Source of the DNA: Azorhizobium oxalatiphilum
GTDB taxonomy: Bacteria; Pseudomonadota; Alphaproteobacteria; Rhizobiales; Xanthobacteraceae
Direction: 5' to 3'
DNA: 64,000 bases
Assembly: GCF_014635325.1 (NCBI RefSeq)
Contig: NZ_BMCT01000001.1
Location: 1 to 64,000, forward strand
Shown in pieces: positions 34,351-43,017 of the stretch. The translations under genes and the position numbers were made by a program. The notes under the pieces are model-generated. The model was given only the letters and a program-made list of their open reading frames with translations, was not told where the DNA came from and ran no database searches. Numbering within the stretch: position 1 is the first letter of the stretch; each line of letters opens with the position of its first letter.

Positions 34351-34860
34351 ATGGCAACAGGCATGATTCGCATCATCGGTCTTGATCCGGGACTGCGCCG
34401 CACGGGCTGGGGCGTCATCGAGGCCGAGGGCACCCGCCTCTCCTACGTGGCGTGCGGCACTATCCTTCCTCCCGAGAAGGCCCCCATGGCCGATCGTCTC
34501 GCCCTGCTGCATCAGGGGCTGGCGGAGGTGCTCTCCCGCCATCTTCCGCAGGAGGCGGCAGTGGAGGAGACCTTCGTGAACATGAACCCGGCCTCCACCC
34601 TGAAGCTGGGACAGGCGCGGGGCGTGGTCATGCTGGCTCCCGCGCAGGCCGGCCTGCCGGTGGCGGAATACGCGCCCCTGCTGGTGAAGAAGACTGTGGT
34701 GGGGGCAGGTCGGGCGGAAAAGGCGCAGATCCGCATGATGATCGGCGTTCTGCTGCCCAAGGCGGATCCCAAGACGGAGGATGCGGCGGATGCGCTCGCC
34801 ATCGCCGTAACCCATGCCCACCATCGCGGTGCTGCTGCGCTTCGGCGCGCGGCGCTGTAG
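34351..34860 (+). CDS. ruvC: Holliday junction resolvase RuvC
   Basis: A 169-residue endonuclease that cuts Holliday junctions made during recombination. Catalytic acids lie in [17 protein letters not shown] (Asp), [22 protein letters not shown] (Glu) and the C-terminal [20 protein letters not shown] (Asp pair). ATG 34351 or 34363 are both plausible. It opens a plus-strand run in which a small membrane gene separates it from ruvA, and a DUF2239/GIY-YIG pair separates ruvA from ruvB. Confidence 0.95.
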   Translation: MATGMIRIIGLDPGLRRTGWGVIEAEGTRLSYVACGTILPPEKAPMADRLALLHQGLAEVLSRHLPQEAAVEETFVNMNPASTLKLGQARGVVMLAPAQAGLPVAEYAPLLVKKTVVGAGRAEKAQIRMMIGVLLPKADPKTEDAADALAIAVTHAHHRGAAALRRAAL

Positions 34861-34897
34861 GATCGGTCCGTCAGCCCGGCACTGTGGGAGGGATCGG

Positions 34898-35329
34898 ATG
34901 CTGTGGGGCCAACTTGCGCTGGTGGACGCGGCCCTGTTCGCCGGTGCCGCTCTCTATATCAATGTGGCCGAGCAGCCGGCGCGCCTGCAACTGGCGCCCC
35001 ATCCCATGCTGTCGCACTGGAAGCCGGCCTACCGGCGAGGCCTGGTGATGCAGGCGGGTCTGGCTGTGCTGGGCTTTGTGCTCGGTGCGATCGCCTTCGG
35101 CGCCACCGGGCGCTGGTATTTCCTTTCGGGCGCGGTGCTGCTGCTGGCCAACGTGCCCTTCACCCTTGTCGGCATCATGCCTACCAACCGGCGGCTCATG
35201 GCCATGCCGGACGGGCAGGCGGGGGCGGAGAGCGCCCATCTGATCGCTATCTGGGGCCAGCTTCACATGGTGCGCACGGGGCTGGGGCTCCTCGCCACCC
35301 TCGTTTTTCTCTGGGGCTCGCTCGGCTGA
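34898..35329 (+). CDS. DUF1772-type membrane protein
   Basis: A 143-residue protein with four hydrophobic segments. It has the pattern LFAGAALYINVAEQPARL near the N-terminus and FTLVGIMPTNRRLMA in the third quarter, both typical of the DUF1772 family (anthrone oxygenase-like membrane proteins of unknown role). The start has GGGAGGGATCGG upstream. It sits between ruvC and ruvA with gaps of 37 and 21 bases, so it is co-transcribed with them, although no link to recombination is known. Confidence 0.75.
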   Translation: MLWGQLALVDAALFAGAALYINVAEQPARLQLAPHPMLSHWKPAYRRGLVMQAGLAVLGFVLGAIAFGATGRWYFLSGAVLLLANVPFTLVGIMPTNRRLMAMPDGQAGAESAHLIAIWGQLHMVRTGLGLLATLVFLWGSLG

Positions 35330-35350
35330 GGCCGGCACGGACAGGACGCG

Positions 35351-35971
35351 ATGATCGGCAAACTGAAGGGCGTGGTGGACAGCTACGCCGATGACCATGT
35401 GATCCTCGACGTGCACGGCGTCGGCTATGTGGTGCAGTGCTCGGGCCGCACCCTGCAGGCCCTGCCGCGTCAGGGCGAGGCGGCGGTGCTGCTGATCGAG
35501 ACCCATGTGCGCGAGGACGCCATCCGGCTGTTCGGCTTCACCACCGAGAGCGAGCGGGAATGGTTCCGCCTGCTCCAGAACATCCAGGGCATCGGCACCA
35601 AGACGGCACTCGCCGTGCTGTCCACGCTCAAGCCGTCCGAGATTTCGCAGGCCATCGCGCTGGGCGACAAGGCGGCGCTCTCCCGCGCGCCGGGCGTGGG
35701 GCCGCGCGTTGCCGCCCGCCTCGTCACCGAGCTGAAGGACAAGATACCGACCCTCGTGTCGGTGGATCCTTCCATGGCCCGGCTCGCCGCCGATGTGGCG
35801 GCCGTGGATGCGGCGGGTGGCGCAGTGGCGGATGCCGTGTCCGCTCTGGTCAACCTCGGCTATGCCATGCCGCAGGCGCACGCCGCCATCGCTGCTGCCT
35901 CGCGGGGGGCCGGGGAGGGGGCGAAGACCGAGGTGCTGATCCGCCTCGGCCTCAAGGAATTGGCGAAATAG
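35351..35971 (+). CDS. ruvA: Holliday junction branch migration protein RuvA
   Basis: A 206-residue DNA-binding subunit that holds the four-way junction for the RuvB motors. It has [50 protein letters not shown], helix-hairpin-helix motifs in [19 protein letters not shown] and [20 protein letters not shown], and the C-terminal RuvB-binding domain [19 protein letters not shown]. Full length. Confidence 0.96.
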   Translation: MIGKLKGVVDSYADDHVILDVHGVGYVVQCSGRTLQALPRQGEAAVLLIETHVREDAIRLFGFTTESEREWFRLLQNIQGIGTKTALAVLSTLKPSEISQAIALGDKAALSRAPGVGPRVAARLVTELKDKIPTLVSVDPSMARLAADVAAVDAAGGAVADAVSALVNLGYAMPQAHAAIAAASRGAGEGAKTEVLIRLGLKELAK

Positions 35972-35974
35972 GCC

Positions 35975-36553
35975 TCAGGCGTCAGCCGGCTCCGGGAAGG
36001 CAAGCTCCAAAGCGTAAACGCGGATGTCGTCGGGCCAGCCTGCGGTCTCCTGTTCCATGCGGAGCCGGTCGCCGGCAAAGAGCGCGCGGGATGTTTCCTC
36101 GAAGCCGGGAAGATTGCCGGCCATGGCGCTCATGAAGCGATAGGCGGCTTCCTGCGCTGCCCGCGTCTGCTGGCGCGGCGCATCGGCGCGCCGCGCCTCC
36201 TCCACCAGCCGACGCAGCGCCACGGACGCACCGCCGGGCTGGGCCGCCAACCAGTCCCAATGGCGCGGCAGCAACGTCACCTCCCGCGCCACGACGCCGA
36301 GCTTCGGCCGGCCGCGCCCGCGCGGCTTCGCCTCGGCGTTGTTGGCGAGGGCATAGCGCGTGGCGACTTCGTCCGCCGTGCCGCGCAGATCCAGATCGAC
36401 CACCTTGCCGGTCGCATCGTCGAACACCAGCAGACTGTCCGTCAGCCCGTCGTTCGCCGTCCGCACGGCGCGGGCGACCTCGGCCAGTGGCCCGGCGGCG
36501 ATCCGGCTCTGGCCGGCGAATGCGGTGAAGGCGGGCGAGGGGGAAGTGGTCAC
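35975..36553 (-). CDS. DUF2239 family protein
   Basis: A 192-residue soluble protein. The N-terminal beta-rich part has FTAFAGQSRIAAGPLAEVARAV and LLVFDDATGKVVDLDLRGT, then a basic stretch KPRGRGRPKLGVVAREVTLLPRHWDWL, then helices with ASVALRRLVEEARR and FMSAMAGNLPGFEETSRAL. DUF2239 has no established function. A GTG start at 36553 is proposed, as AAGGGA lies eight bases upstream and it places the DNA inverted repeat at 36581-36628 in the promoter; ATG 36610 would put the repeat inside the gene. It is transcribed against the ruv genes. Confidence 0.72.
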   Translation of the reverse strand: MTTSPSPAFTAFAGQSRIAAGPLAEVARAVRTANDGLTDSLLVFDDATGKVVDLDLRGTADEVATRYALANNAEAKPRGRGRPKLGVVAREVTLLPRHWDWLAAQPGGASVALRRLVEEARRADAPRQQTRAAQEAAYRFMSAMAGNLPGFEETSRALFAGDRLRMEQETAGWPDDIRVYALELAFPEPADA

Positions 36554-36580
36554 GGCGTGTCCCTTGAAATGAGCTTGCAG

Positions 36581-36628
36581 ATTTTTATCCGGGTGAATAT
36601 GGAAATGCAATTACATCCGGATAAAAAT
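36581..36628. promoter_or_regulatory. Perfect 12-bp inverted repeat in the divergent promoter region
   Basis: ATTTTTATCCGG (36581-36592) and CCGGATAAAAAT (36617-36628) are exact inverted copies separated by 24 AT-rich bases. The pair lies between the divergent DUF2239 and GIY-YIG genes. Two half-sites about 36 bases apart, centre to centre, could bind a repressor on one DNA face. The same spacer must hold at least one promoter. No regulator could be matched to the site from the sequence. Confidence 0.65.
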
Positions 36629-36638
36629 GGGGCGTCAA

Positions 36639-36968
36639 ATGGACAATGCGCGGAAGAAGGCCGTCATCGCGGCCTACAAGGAACGGAAGGTGCCGGCAGG
36701 CATCTATGCGGTGCATTGCGGTGGGCAGGTGTGGGTGGGGCAGAGCCCGAACCTGACCAGCGTCGAGAACCGGCTGCGCTTCACGCTCGACCATGGCTCC
36801 CATCCCAACGCCGCGCTCCAGCGGGCGTGGAACGCGCTGGCCGAGAAGGTGTTGCGGGTCGAGGTCGTGGAGACGCTCGCGGAGGAGACCGATCCCTATC
36901 TGCGCGGCAAGGCGCTCTCCGAGCGCCTCGATCATTGGAAAGCGGTGCTGGGAGCCCGCCGGATCTGA
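36639..36968 (+). CDS. GIY-YIG superfamily small nuclease-like protein
   Basis: A 109-residue protein with the nuclease fold block PAGIYAVHCGGQVWVGQSPNL: GIY at residues 21-23 and VWVG in place of YIG at 31-34. Arg45 follows in NRLRF and the helix DHGSHPNAALQRAW. Members of the superfamily cut DNA, but this short type is uncharacterised. ATG 36639 has GGGG nearby and leaves the operator outside; ATG 36627 would overlap the inverted repeat. It is divergent from DUF2239 and breaks the ruvA-ruvB order. Confidence 0.72.
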   Translation: MDNARKKAVIAAYKERKVPAGIYAVHCGGQVWVGQSPNLTSVENRLRFTLDHGSHPNAALQRAWNALAEKVLRVEVVETLAEETDPYLRGKALSERLDHWKAVLGARRI

Positions 36969-37043
36969 CGGCGCGGCGCCTTGCCGGCCGCGCTGCCGCG
37001 CGAAGCGACTGGAAACGCGTCGCGCACGATGGCACAAGGCGTC

Positions 37044-38078
37044 ATGGCTCCCCGACTGATGACCGCTGATTCCCGTCCCGAGGACGAGGCCGATGCGACG
37101 CTGCGGCCGCAGCGCCTCGCCGATTTCGTCGGGCAGGCGCAGGCGCGCTCCAACCTCGAGGTCTTCATCAAGGCCGCCCGCGCACGCGGCGAGGCGCTGG
37201 ACCATGTGCTGTTCGTAGGCCCCCCCGGCCTCGGCAAGACCACGCTGGCGCAGATCATGGCCAAGGAAATGGGGGTCGGCTTCCGCTCCACCTCCGGCCC
37301 GGTGATCGCCAAGGCCGGCGATCTCGCCGCCATCCTTACCAATCTGGAAGAGCGCGACGTGCTCTTCATCGACGAGATTCATCGCCTCGCGCCGCAGGTG
37401 GAGGAAATCCTCTATCCGGCCATGGAGGATTACGAGCTGGACCTCGTCATCGGCGAAGGGCCGGCGGCGCGCTCGGTGAAGATATCGCTGCCCAAGTTCA
37501 CTCTGGTGGGGGCAACCACCCGTTCCGGTCTGCTGACCACGCCGCTGCGGGATCGCTTCGGCATCCCCGTGCGGCTCGTTTTCTATACGCTGGAAGAGCT
37601 TGAATACATCGTCACCCGTGGCGCCCGCGTGCTGGGCATCGGCATTGTGCCGGAGGGGGCGCGTGAGATCGCGCGCCGGGCGCGTGGCACCCCGCGCATC
37701 GCCGGCCGCCTGCTGCGCCGGGTGCGCGATTTCGCTCTGGTGGAAGAGGCTGACGCCATCGACCGCAAGATCGCCGACAAGGCGCTGATGGCGCTGGATG
37801 TGGATGCGGCCGGGCTCGACGCCATGGACCGGCGCTATCTGAAGGTGATCGCCGATCATTATGGCGGCGGCCCGGTGGGCGTGGAGACGCTGGCGGCGGC
37901 GCTGTCCGAGCCGAGGGATGCCATCGAGGAGATCGTGGAGCCCTATCTGGTGCAGCAGGGGTTTGTTCAGCGCACGCCGCGCGGGCGCATGCTCACCTCC
38001 GGCGCCTTCCGGCATCTGGGCATCGCCGAGCCGCAAAGGCCGCCAAGCGCCTTGCCGCTGTTCGACGAAGGTGATTAG
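37044..38078 (+). CDS. ruvB: Holliday junction helicase RuvB
   Basis: A 344-residue AAA+ motor that drives branch migration with RuvA. It has [23 protein letters not shown], Walker [20 protein letters not shown], Walker [26 protein letters not shown], sensor [20 protein letters not shown], and the winged-helix end [16 protein letters not shown]. The start could also be 37029 or 37059; 37044 fits the usual length of the leader. It lies 75 bases after the GIY-YIG gene. Confidence 0.96.
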   Translation: MAPRLMTADSRPEDEADATLRPQRLADFVGQAQARSNLEVFIKAARARGEALDHVLFVGPPGLGKTTLAQIMAKEMGVGFRSTSGPVIAKAGDLAAILTNLEERDVLFIDEIHRLAPQVEEILYPAMEDYELDLVIGEGPAARSVKISLPKFTLVGATTRSGLLTTPLRDRFGIPVRLVFYTLEELEYIVTRGARVLGIGIVPEGAREIARRARGTPRIAGRLLRRVRDFALVEEADAIDRKIADKALMALDVDAAGLDAMDRRYLKVIADHYGGGPVGVETLAAALSEPRDAIEEIVEPYLVQQGFVQRTPRGRMLTSGAFRHLGIAEPQRPPSALPLFDEGD

Positions 38079-38182
38079 AGACGGCCACGAACCATAATTC
38101 AGCCGTTTGAAGGCGGGACACGGCCGGGGAGCGCAGTTGCGGCCCGGTGTTCGGCCGCCCCATGGAGCTTGAGGAAACTTGG

Positions 38183-38707
38183 ATGAAGCTTGATCTGTCC
38201 GGCGAACGCGCCACGGCGCCCGGTGAGCTTGAGGCCCACCCGCATCTGGCCGGCCGCCTGATCCCCGGCGGGCACAGCCTCGTGCTGCGGGTCTATTATG
38301 AGGACACCGACTTCTCCGGCATCGTCTATCACGCCAATTATCTGAAGTTCATGGAGCGTGGCCGCTCCGATTACATGCGCCTCTTGGGCGTGGTGCAGGG
38401 CGAACTGTTCGCGGAGGCTGCCGCCGAGGCGCCGGGCTTCCATTTCGTCGTGCGCTCCATGCAGATCGACTTCAAGAAGCCGGCGCGAATCGACGATGTG
38501 CTGGAGGTCGTGACCCTCTCCAAGGATGTGGCGGGCGCCTCCATTACCCTTGCCCAGTCGGTCCGGCGGGGCGGGGAGGAGCTGATCTCGGCTCTCGTGC
38601 GGGTGGCTTTCGTCTCCCAGGGCCGCGCCAAGCGCATACCCGATGCGCTGCGCAAGGCCACGCTGGAGGACGCCACCGTGGCCGCCGGTGCCGCCGCACC
38701 GCAGTGA
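38183..38707 (+). CDS. ybgC: Tol-Pal-associated acyl-CoA thioesterase YbgC
   Basis: A 174-residue hot-dog-fold thioesterase with the 4HBT active site in VYYEDTDFSGIVYHANYLKFMERGRSDYMR (Asp and His conserved), then FVVRSMQIDFKKPARIDDVLEV. It hydrolyses acyl-CoA or acyl-ACP and is the usual first gene of the tol-pal cluster, here 209 bases before tolQ. ATG 38183 follows GAGGAAACTTGG; 38147 and 38162 are other in-frame ATGs. Confidence 0.9.
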   Translation: MKLDLSGERATAPGELEAHPHLAGRLIPGGHSLVLRVYYEDTDFSGIVYHANYLKFMERGRSDYMRLLGVVQGELFAEAAAEAPGFHFVVRSMQIDFKKPARIDDVLEVVTLSKDVAGASITLAQSVRRGGEELISALVRVAFVSQGRAKRIPDALRKATLEDATVAAGAAAPQ

Positions 38708-38916
38708 TAACCGTCCCTTAAGCTTAATTCCGGTAGGTTCGCTGCGCGCCACCGCATGTTGCGTTGCGGTCCCGCCGCCCAAGTTTGGACAGAGTCCCCC
38801 GTGAAAGAGCGGGAGGACTTTGCCAGCGGGGGCGGGGACCGAAGCTCTTTGCCATCGCGCGGTCGGGCCAGCCGAGGATTGAAGATGAAACTTGCCATCC
38901 GGTCGCGGGGGCGTCG

Positions 38917-39687
38917 ATGAAGAAGCTGATGCCGACGCTGGCGACGCTGCTCGTGCTCGCCGCCACCACTGCTTTCGCGCAGTCGGAGGTTGGCTCGTCC
39001 GCCCTTGCGGCGCCGAGCGCCAATATCTCCCTGATCGGCCTGTTCCTTCAGGCCCATTTCGTCGTCAAGCTGGTGATGATCGGCCTGGTGGTCTCCTCCA
39101 TCTGGGTTTGGGCGATCATTGTCGACAAGACCATCCTGTTCGGTCGCACCCGCAAGGAGATGGACCGCTTCGAGCAGGTGTTCTGGTCGGGCCAGAGCCT
39201 GGAGGAGCTGTATCGCTCGCTCGCCGGCCGGCCCAATCAGGCCATGGCCGCCATTTTCGTCGCCGCCATGCGCGAGTGGAAGCGCACCTATGAGGGCGGG
39301 GCGAAGTCGCTCACCGGCCTCAACCATCGCATCGAGAAGGTGATGGACGTCACCATCGCCCGCGAGGTGGAGCGGCTGGAAAGCCGGCTGCTGGTGCTGG
39401 CGACGGTGGGGTCCGCAGGTCCCTTCGTCGGCCTGTTCGGCACGGTGTGGGGCATCATGACCTCGTTCCAGGCCATCGCCGCATCCAAGAACACCAATCT
39501 GGCGGTTGTGGCGCCCGGCATCGCGGAAGCCTTGTTCGCGACGGCGATGGGCCTCATTGCGGCCATTCCCGCGACGATCTTCTACAACAAGTTCGTCTCG
39601 CAGGCTTCGCGGCAGGCGCAGCGGCTCGAAGGCTTCGCCGACGAGTTCTCGGCCATCCTGTCGCGGCAGATCGACGAGCGGGGCTGA
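38917..39687 (+). CDS. tolQ: TolQ, Tol-Pal stator channel protein
   Basis: A 256-residue inner-membrane protein of the TolQRA motor, which uses the proton gradient to pull the outer membrane inward at division. Three helices are seen: ISLIGLFLQAHFVVKLVMIG with the following segment, then VGSAGPFVGLFGTVWGIMTSF and EALFATAMGLIAAIPATIFYN, both typical channel helices. The N-terminus is odd: MKKLMPTLATLLVLAATTAFAQ looks like a cleavable signal peptide ahead of the usual TolQ start, which other TolQ proteins lack. No better start was found nearby. Confidence 0.94.
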   Translation: MKKLMPTLATLLVLAATTAFAQSEVGSSALAAPSANISLIGLFLQAHFVVKLVMIGLVVSSIWVWAIIVDKTILFGRTRKEMDRFEQVFWSGQSLEELYRSLAGRPNQAMAAIFVAAMREWKRTYEGGAKSLTGLNHRIEKVMDVTIAREVERLESRLLVLATVGSAGPFVGLFGTVWGIMTSFQAIAASKNTNLAVVAPGIAEALFATAMGLIAAIPATIFYNKFVSQASRQAQRLEGFADEFSAILSRQIDERG

Positions 39688-39693
39688 TCGACC

Positions 39694-40143
39694 ATGGGCA
39701 TGGGCGGAGGCGGCGCCGGAGGCGCATGGACGAGCCGGCGGTCGCGGCGACGCGGTGGCCGCGCGGTGATGGCCGAAATCAACGTGACGCCCATGGTGGA
39801 CGTCATGCTGGTGCTGTTGATCGTCTTCATGGTGGCTGCGCCCATGCTGACCGTGGGCGTGCCGCTGGACCTGCCGCAGACGCAGGCCAAGTCCATGAAC
39901 CAGGACAAGGATCCCCTCACCGTGTCGGTGAACAACAAGGGGCAGATCTTCCTCCAGGAGAGCGAGATCAAGCCGGACGAGCTGGTGGCGAAGCTCCAGG
40001 CGATCGCCCAGAACGGCTACGAGGAACGCATCTTCGTTCGCGGCGACAAGACCGTGAACTACGGCACGGTGATGCAGGTGATGGGTCGCCTGTCGGCCGC
40101 CGGCTTCAAGCGGGTGGCGCTGGTGACGGAAACGGAACAGTGA
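39694..40143 (+). CDS. tolR: TolR, Tol-Pal stator subunit
   Basis: A 149-residue ExbD/TolR protein. It has a Gly-rich basic N-terminus, one membrane helix in VTPMVDVMLVLLIVFMVAAP with the proton-carrying Asp36, and a periplasmic domain with DPLTVSVNNKGQIFLQESEI and GTVMQVMGRLSAAGFKRVALVTE. It begins six bases after tolQ. The region from residue 42 to the end is duplicated in the next gene. Confidence 0.95.
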   Translation: MGMGGGGAGGAWTSRRSRRRGGRAVMAEINVTPMVDVMLVLLIVFMVAAPMLTVGVPLDLPQTQAKSMNQDKDPLTVSVNNKGQIFLQESEIKPDELVAKLQAIAQNGYEERIFVRGDKTVNYGTVMQVMGRLSAAGFKRVALVTETEQ

Positions 40144-40160
40144 GGCTGACGCGTATCGGA

Positions 40161-40622
40161 ATGCTGACGGGTCTTGTTGCATTGAGCCTCGCCCACGCGA
40201 GTGTGGCTCTGGCGTCCATGGCGACGCCGGGAGCCTCCGCCGCGTCCGGGTCGCTGAATGCGCAGACGCCCGTTCTTTCCGATCTGGCGGCGCCGCAGGC
40301 TCTGCTCCTTGTCGCCGCGCCGCTTTTGACCGCCGGCGTGCCGGTGGAACTGCCTTCGACGCCGGTCGCAGCGGCGAGCCGCACCGCCATCGTGCTGACG
40401 GTGAACGACAAGGGGCAGATCTTCATCGCGGAGCACGAGGTCAAGCCGGAGGAGCTTGAGGCAAGGCTTTTGGCTGTTGCCGGGAATGACCGTGAGGAAC
40501 GCATCATCGTCCGCGCTGACAAGCGCGTGGACTACAAGACGGTGATGCAGGTGATGGAACGTCTGTCGGCCGCCGGTTTCAAGCGGGTGGGTCTTTTGAG
40601 CGAAATGGAAAAAGGGGGCTGA
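40161..40622 (+). CDS. TolA/TolR chimeric protein from a tandem duplication
   Basis: A 153-residue product lying between tolR and tolA. Residues 1-24 (GLVALSLAHASVALASMATP) resemble the TolA anchor ([20 protein letters not shown]), keeping its SLAHA motif. Residues 47-153 resemble TolR residues 42-149 (LTVNDKGQIFIAEHEVKPEEL; KTVMQVMERLSAAGFKRVGL). The TolR Asp-bearing helix is replaced by LNAQTPVLSDLAAPQALLLVAAPLLT, so the proton-carrying Asp is missing. The order TolA-start then TolR-end is what a roughly 480-base tandem duplication across the tolR/tolA junction would leave. Start may be GTG 40140, overlapping the tolR stop, or ATG 40161. VALAS could be a signal-peptidase site. The frame is intact; function is unknown. 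Confidence 0.8.
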   Translation: MLTGLVALSLAHASVALASMATPGASAASGSLNAQTPVLSDLAAPQALLLVAAPLLTAGVPVELPSTPVAAASRTAIVLTVNDKGQIFIAEHEVKPEELEARLLAVAGNDREERIIVRADKRVDYKTVMQVMERLSAAGFKRVGLLSEMEKGG

Positions 40623-40633
40623 AGCGGATCGGG

Positions 40634-41650
40634 ATGCGTGCCGGGCTTATCGCATCGAGCCTCGCCCATGCGGGTGTGGTTGTTCTGGCCTTGGTGTCCT
40701 TCGCGACGCCGAGCCCCTTCGACACGCCCCAGCCTGAACCGCTCAACGTGGACGTGATCACCGCGTCCGAATTCACCCAGATGACCAAGGGCAACGAGCG
40801 GGGCAAGAAGACCGAGACCAAGAAGGTTGTCGCCGAGAAGGTCGATGCCCCGAAGCCGGTCGAGGATCCCAATCTGAAGGTGACGGAGAAGGAAGAGATC
40901 AAGGCCTCCGCGCCGCCTCCTCCCCCGCCGCCGCCTACCCCTGCGCCGCCGCGTCCCGAAGAGCCGAAGCCCACCCCTCCCACCCCCAAGGTGGAAGAGC
41001 CCAAGCCCGCGCCGACCCCGCCCAAGGCGGACAAGCCGCCGGAGCCCAAGGTGGAGCAGAAGGCGGATGAGGGCCTCAAAGCCGATCCCAAGAAGGATCA
41101 GCAGAAGCAGGAAGCGCAGACCCAGCCGCCGCCTCCGCCGCCGCAGCGCCGCCCAACCGTCATTCCGCCGAAGCCGCAGCCCGCTACGGCGAATGCGCAG
41201 TCGCAGGAAAAATTCGACACCGACCGTATCGCAGCGCTTCTCGACAAGCGCACGCCCCAGCGCAATGCCGCCGCCGATCAGCAGGTCTCGCAGACCGCCT
41301 CACTGGGCGCGCCGCGTGGCGAGGCGCAGACGCTGACCATGAGCGACATCGCAGCCCTTCAGGCGCGTATCCAGTCCTGCTGGAATCCGCCGGCGGGTGC
41401 CTCCGATGCCGGCGATCTGCGCGCGGTGATCTCGGTTCGCTTCAAGCCCGACGGCTCGCTTCAGGTTCAGCCCCAGGTGACGGGCGTGACGCCGGCGTCT
41501 TCTCCCTATGCCCCCGCTTTCGCGGACAGCGCCACGCGCGCCATCATCCGCTGTGCGCCCTACACCTTCCTTCCGGCCAACAAGTACGACAGCTGGAAGG
41601 ATATCGAGATGGGCTTCAGTCTGGACCAGATGCTCGGCCGCGTCCGCTAA
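40634..41650 (+). CDS. tolA: TolA, Tol-Pal cell-envelope protein
   Basis: A 338-residue protein bridging inner and outer membranes. The N-terminal anchor [20 protein letters not shown] carries the Ser/His pattern that contacts TolQR. The long middle is Pro/Lys/Glu-rich ([20 protein letters not shown] and on), typical of alphaproteobacteria rather than the Ala/Lys helix of E. coli. The C-terminal domain has [36 protein letters not shown] and [13 protein letters not shown]. Start ATG 40634 aligns with ATG 40161 of the chimeric gene before it. Confidence 0.93.
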   Translation: MRAGLIASSLAHAGVVVLALVSFATPSPFDTPQPEPLNVDVITASEFTQMTKGNERGKKTETKKVVAEKVDAPKPVEDPNLKVTEKEEIKASAPPPPPPPPTPAPPRPEEPKPTPPTPKVEEPKPAPTPPKADKPPEPKVEQKADEGLKADPKKDQQKQEAQTQPPPPPPQRRPTVIPPKPQPATANAQSQEKFDTDRIAALLDKRTPQRNAAADQQVSQTASLGAPRGEAQTLTMSDIAALQARIQSCWNPPAGASDAGDLRAVISVRFKPDGSLQVQPQVTGVTPASSPYAPAFADSATRAIIRCAPYTFLPANKYDSWKDIEMGFSLDQMLGRVR

Positions 41651-41664
41651 TCGAAGAGAACAAC

Positions 41665-43017
41665 ATGAACCCTTTCCAGCGCACGATCTCCGGCCTTTCC
41701 GATCTTGGTCTGTCGCGCCGCGCGGTGCTCACCGGCACCGGCGCCGTGGTGGGCTCCTCGCTGCTGACGGCAGGCGCCGCCCGCGCGGCCCTCAAGCTGG
41801 AGATCACCTCCGGCACGCCCCAGCCGATCCCGATCGCCATCACCGACTTCGTCGGCGAGGTGGAGCAGGGCCGGGCCATCAGCGGTGTCATCGCCGCCGA
41901 TCTCAAGCGCTCCGGCCTGTTCGCGCCCATCGACCCCAAGGCGTTCGTGGAGCAGATCTCGAACCCGGATATGGCGCCGCGTTTCCAGGACTGGCGCGTG
42001 ATCAATGCGCAGGGTCTCGTCACCGGCCGTGTGACCCGGCAGGGCGACGGACGCCTGAAGGCCGAGTTCCGGCTGTGGGACGTGTTCGCCGGCCAGCAGC
42101 TCATGGGCCAGCAGTATTTCACCCAGCCGGAGAACTGGCGCCGGGTGGCCCATATCATCGCCGATGCCATCTATGAGCGGCTCACCGGCGAGAAGGGCTA
42201 TTTCGATACCCGCATCGTGTTCGTGGATGAGAGCGGCGCCAAGGACCGGCGCGTGAAGCGCCTCGCCATCATGGACCAGGACGGCGCCAACGTGACCTAT
42301 CTCACGCGTGGCGACGCTCTCGTGCTGACCCCGCGCTTCTCGCCGACCAGCCAGGAAATCACCTACATGTCCTACGCGCAGGGCGACCCGCGCGTGTATC
42401 TGCTGAACATCGAGACCGGGCAACGCGAGATCGTCGGCAACTTCCCCGGCATGAGCTTCTCGCCGCGCTTCTCGCCGGACGGGCAGCGGGTGATCATGAG
42501 CCTGCAGCAGGGCGTGAACGCCAATATCTTCGTCATGGACCTGCGCTCGAAGGCGACCACCCGCCTCACCGATACGCCGGCCATCGACACTGCGCCCTGC
42601 TATTCGCCGGACGGCCGGCAGATCTGCTTCGAGAGCGATCGCGGCGGCTCCTCGCAGATCTATGTGATGAATGCGGACGGCTCGGGCCAGCGCCGCGTTT
42701 CTTTCGGCAATGCCCGCTACAATACGCCGGTCTGGTCGCCGCGCGGCGATGTCATCGCCTTCACCCGTCAGTCCGAGGGCAAGTTCGCCATCGGCGTGAT
42801 GCGCCCGGACGGGCAGGGCGAGCGCGTGCTCACCGAGGGCTATCACAACGAAGGCCCGACGTTTGCTCCCAATGGCCGCGTGATCATGTTCTTCCGTGAT
42901 CCGCCGGGTGGCGGCGGACCGAACATCTTCACCATCGACGTGACCGGCTACAACGAGCAGCGGGTGCCCACCCCGAGCTACGGTTCGGACCCTGCCTGGT
43001 CGCCGCTGCGCTCCTGA
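41665..43017 (+). CDS. tolB: TolB, periplasmic beta-propeller
   Basis: A 450-residue periplasmic protein of the Tol-Pal system. The N-terminal domain has [28 protein letters not shown] and [16 protein letters not shown], then WD40-like TolB repeats such as [19 protein letters not shown] and [20 protein letters not shown]. The signal peptide holds a twin-arginine-like motif [17 protein letters not shown] (Arg18-Arg19) instead of a plain Sec leader. It binds Pal and the TolA C-terminus. It starts 14 bases after tolA. Confidence 0.96.
   Translation: MNPFQRTISGLSDLGLSRRAVLTGTGAVVGSSLLTAGAARAALKLEITSGTPQPIPIAITDFVGEVEQGRAISGVIAADLKRSGLFAPIDPKAFVEQISNPDMAPRFQDWRVINAQGLVTGRVTRQGDGRLKAEFRLWDVFAGQQLMGQQYFTQPENWRRVAHIIADAIYERLTGEKGYFDTRIVFVDESGAKDRRVKRLAIMDQDGANVTYLTRGDALVLTPRFSPTSQEITYMSYAQGDPRVYLLNIETGQREIVGNFPGMSFSPRFSPDGQRVIMSLQQGVNANIFVMDLRSKATTRLTDTPAIDTAPCYSPDGRQICFESDRGGSSQIYVMNADGSGQRRVSFGNARYNTPVWSPRGDVIAFTRQSEGKFAIGVMRPDGQGERVLTEGYHNEGPTFAPNGRVIMFFRDPPGGGGPNIFTIDVTGYNEQRVPTPSYGSDPAWSPLRS

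Noticed and set aside
31316-34357. A very long open frame on the minus strand opposite the PodJ-like gene
   Set aside because: It covers a real plus-strand gene with recognisable Sel1 repeats. In high-GC DNA the opposite strand often stays open; the product is rich in His, Arg and Gln and matches nothing.
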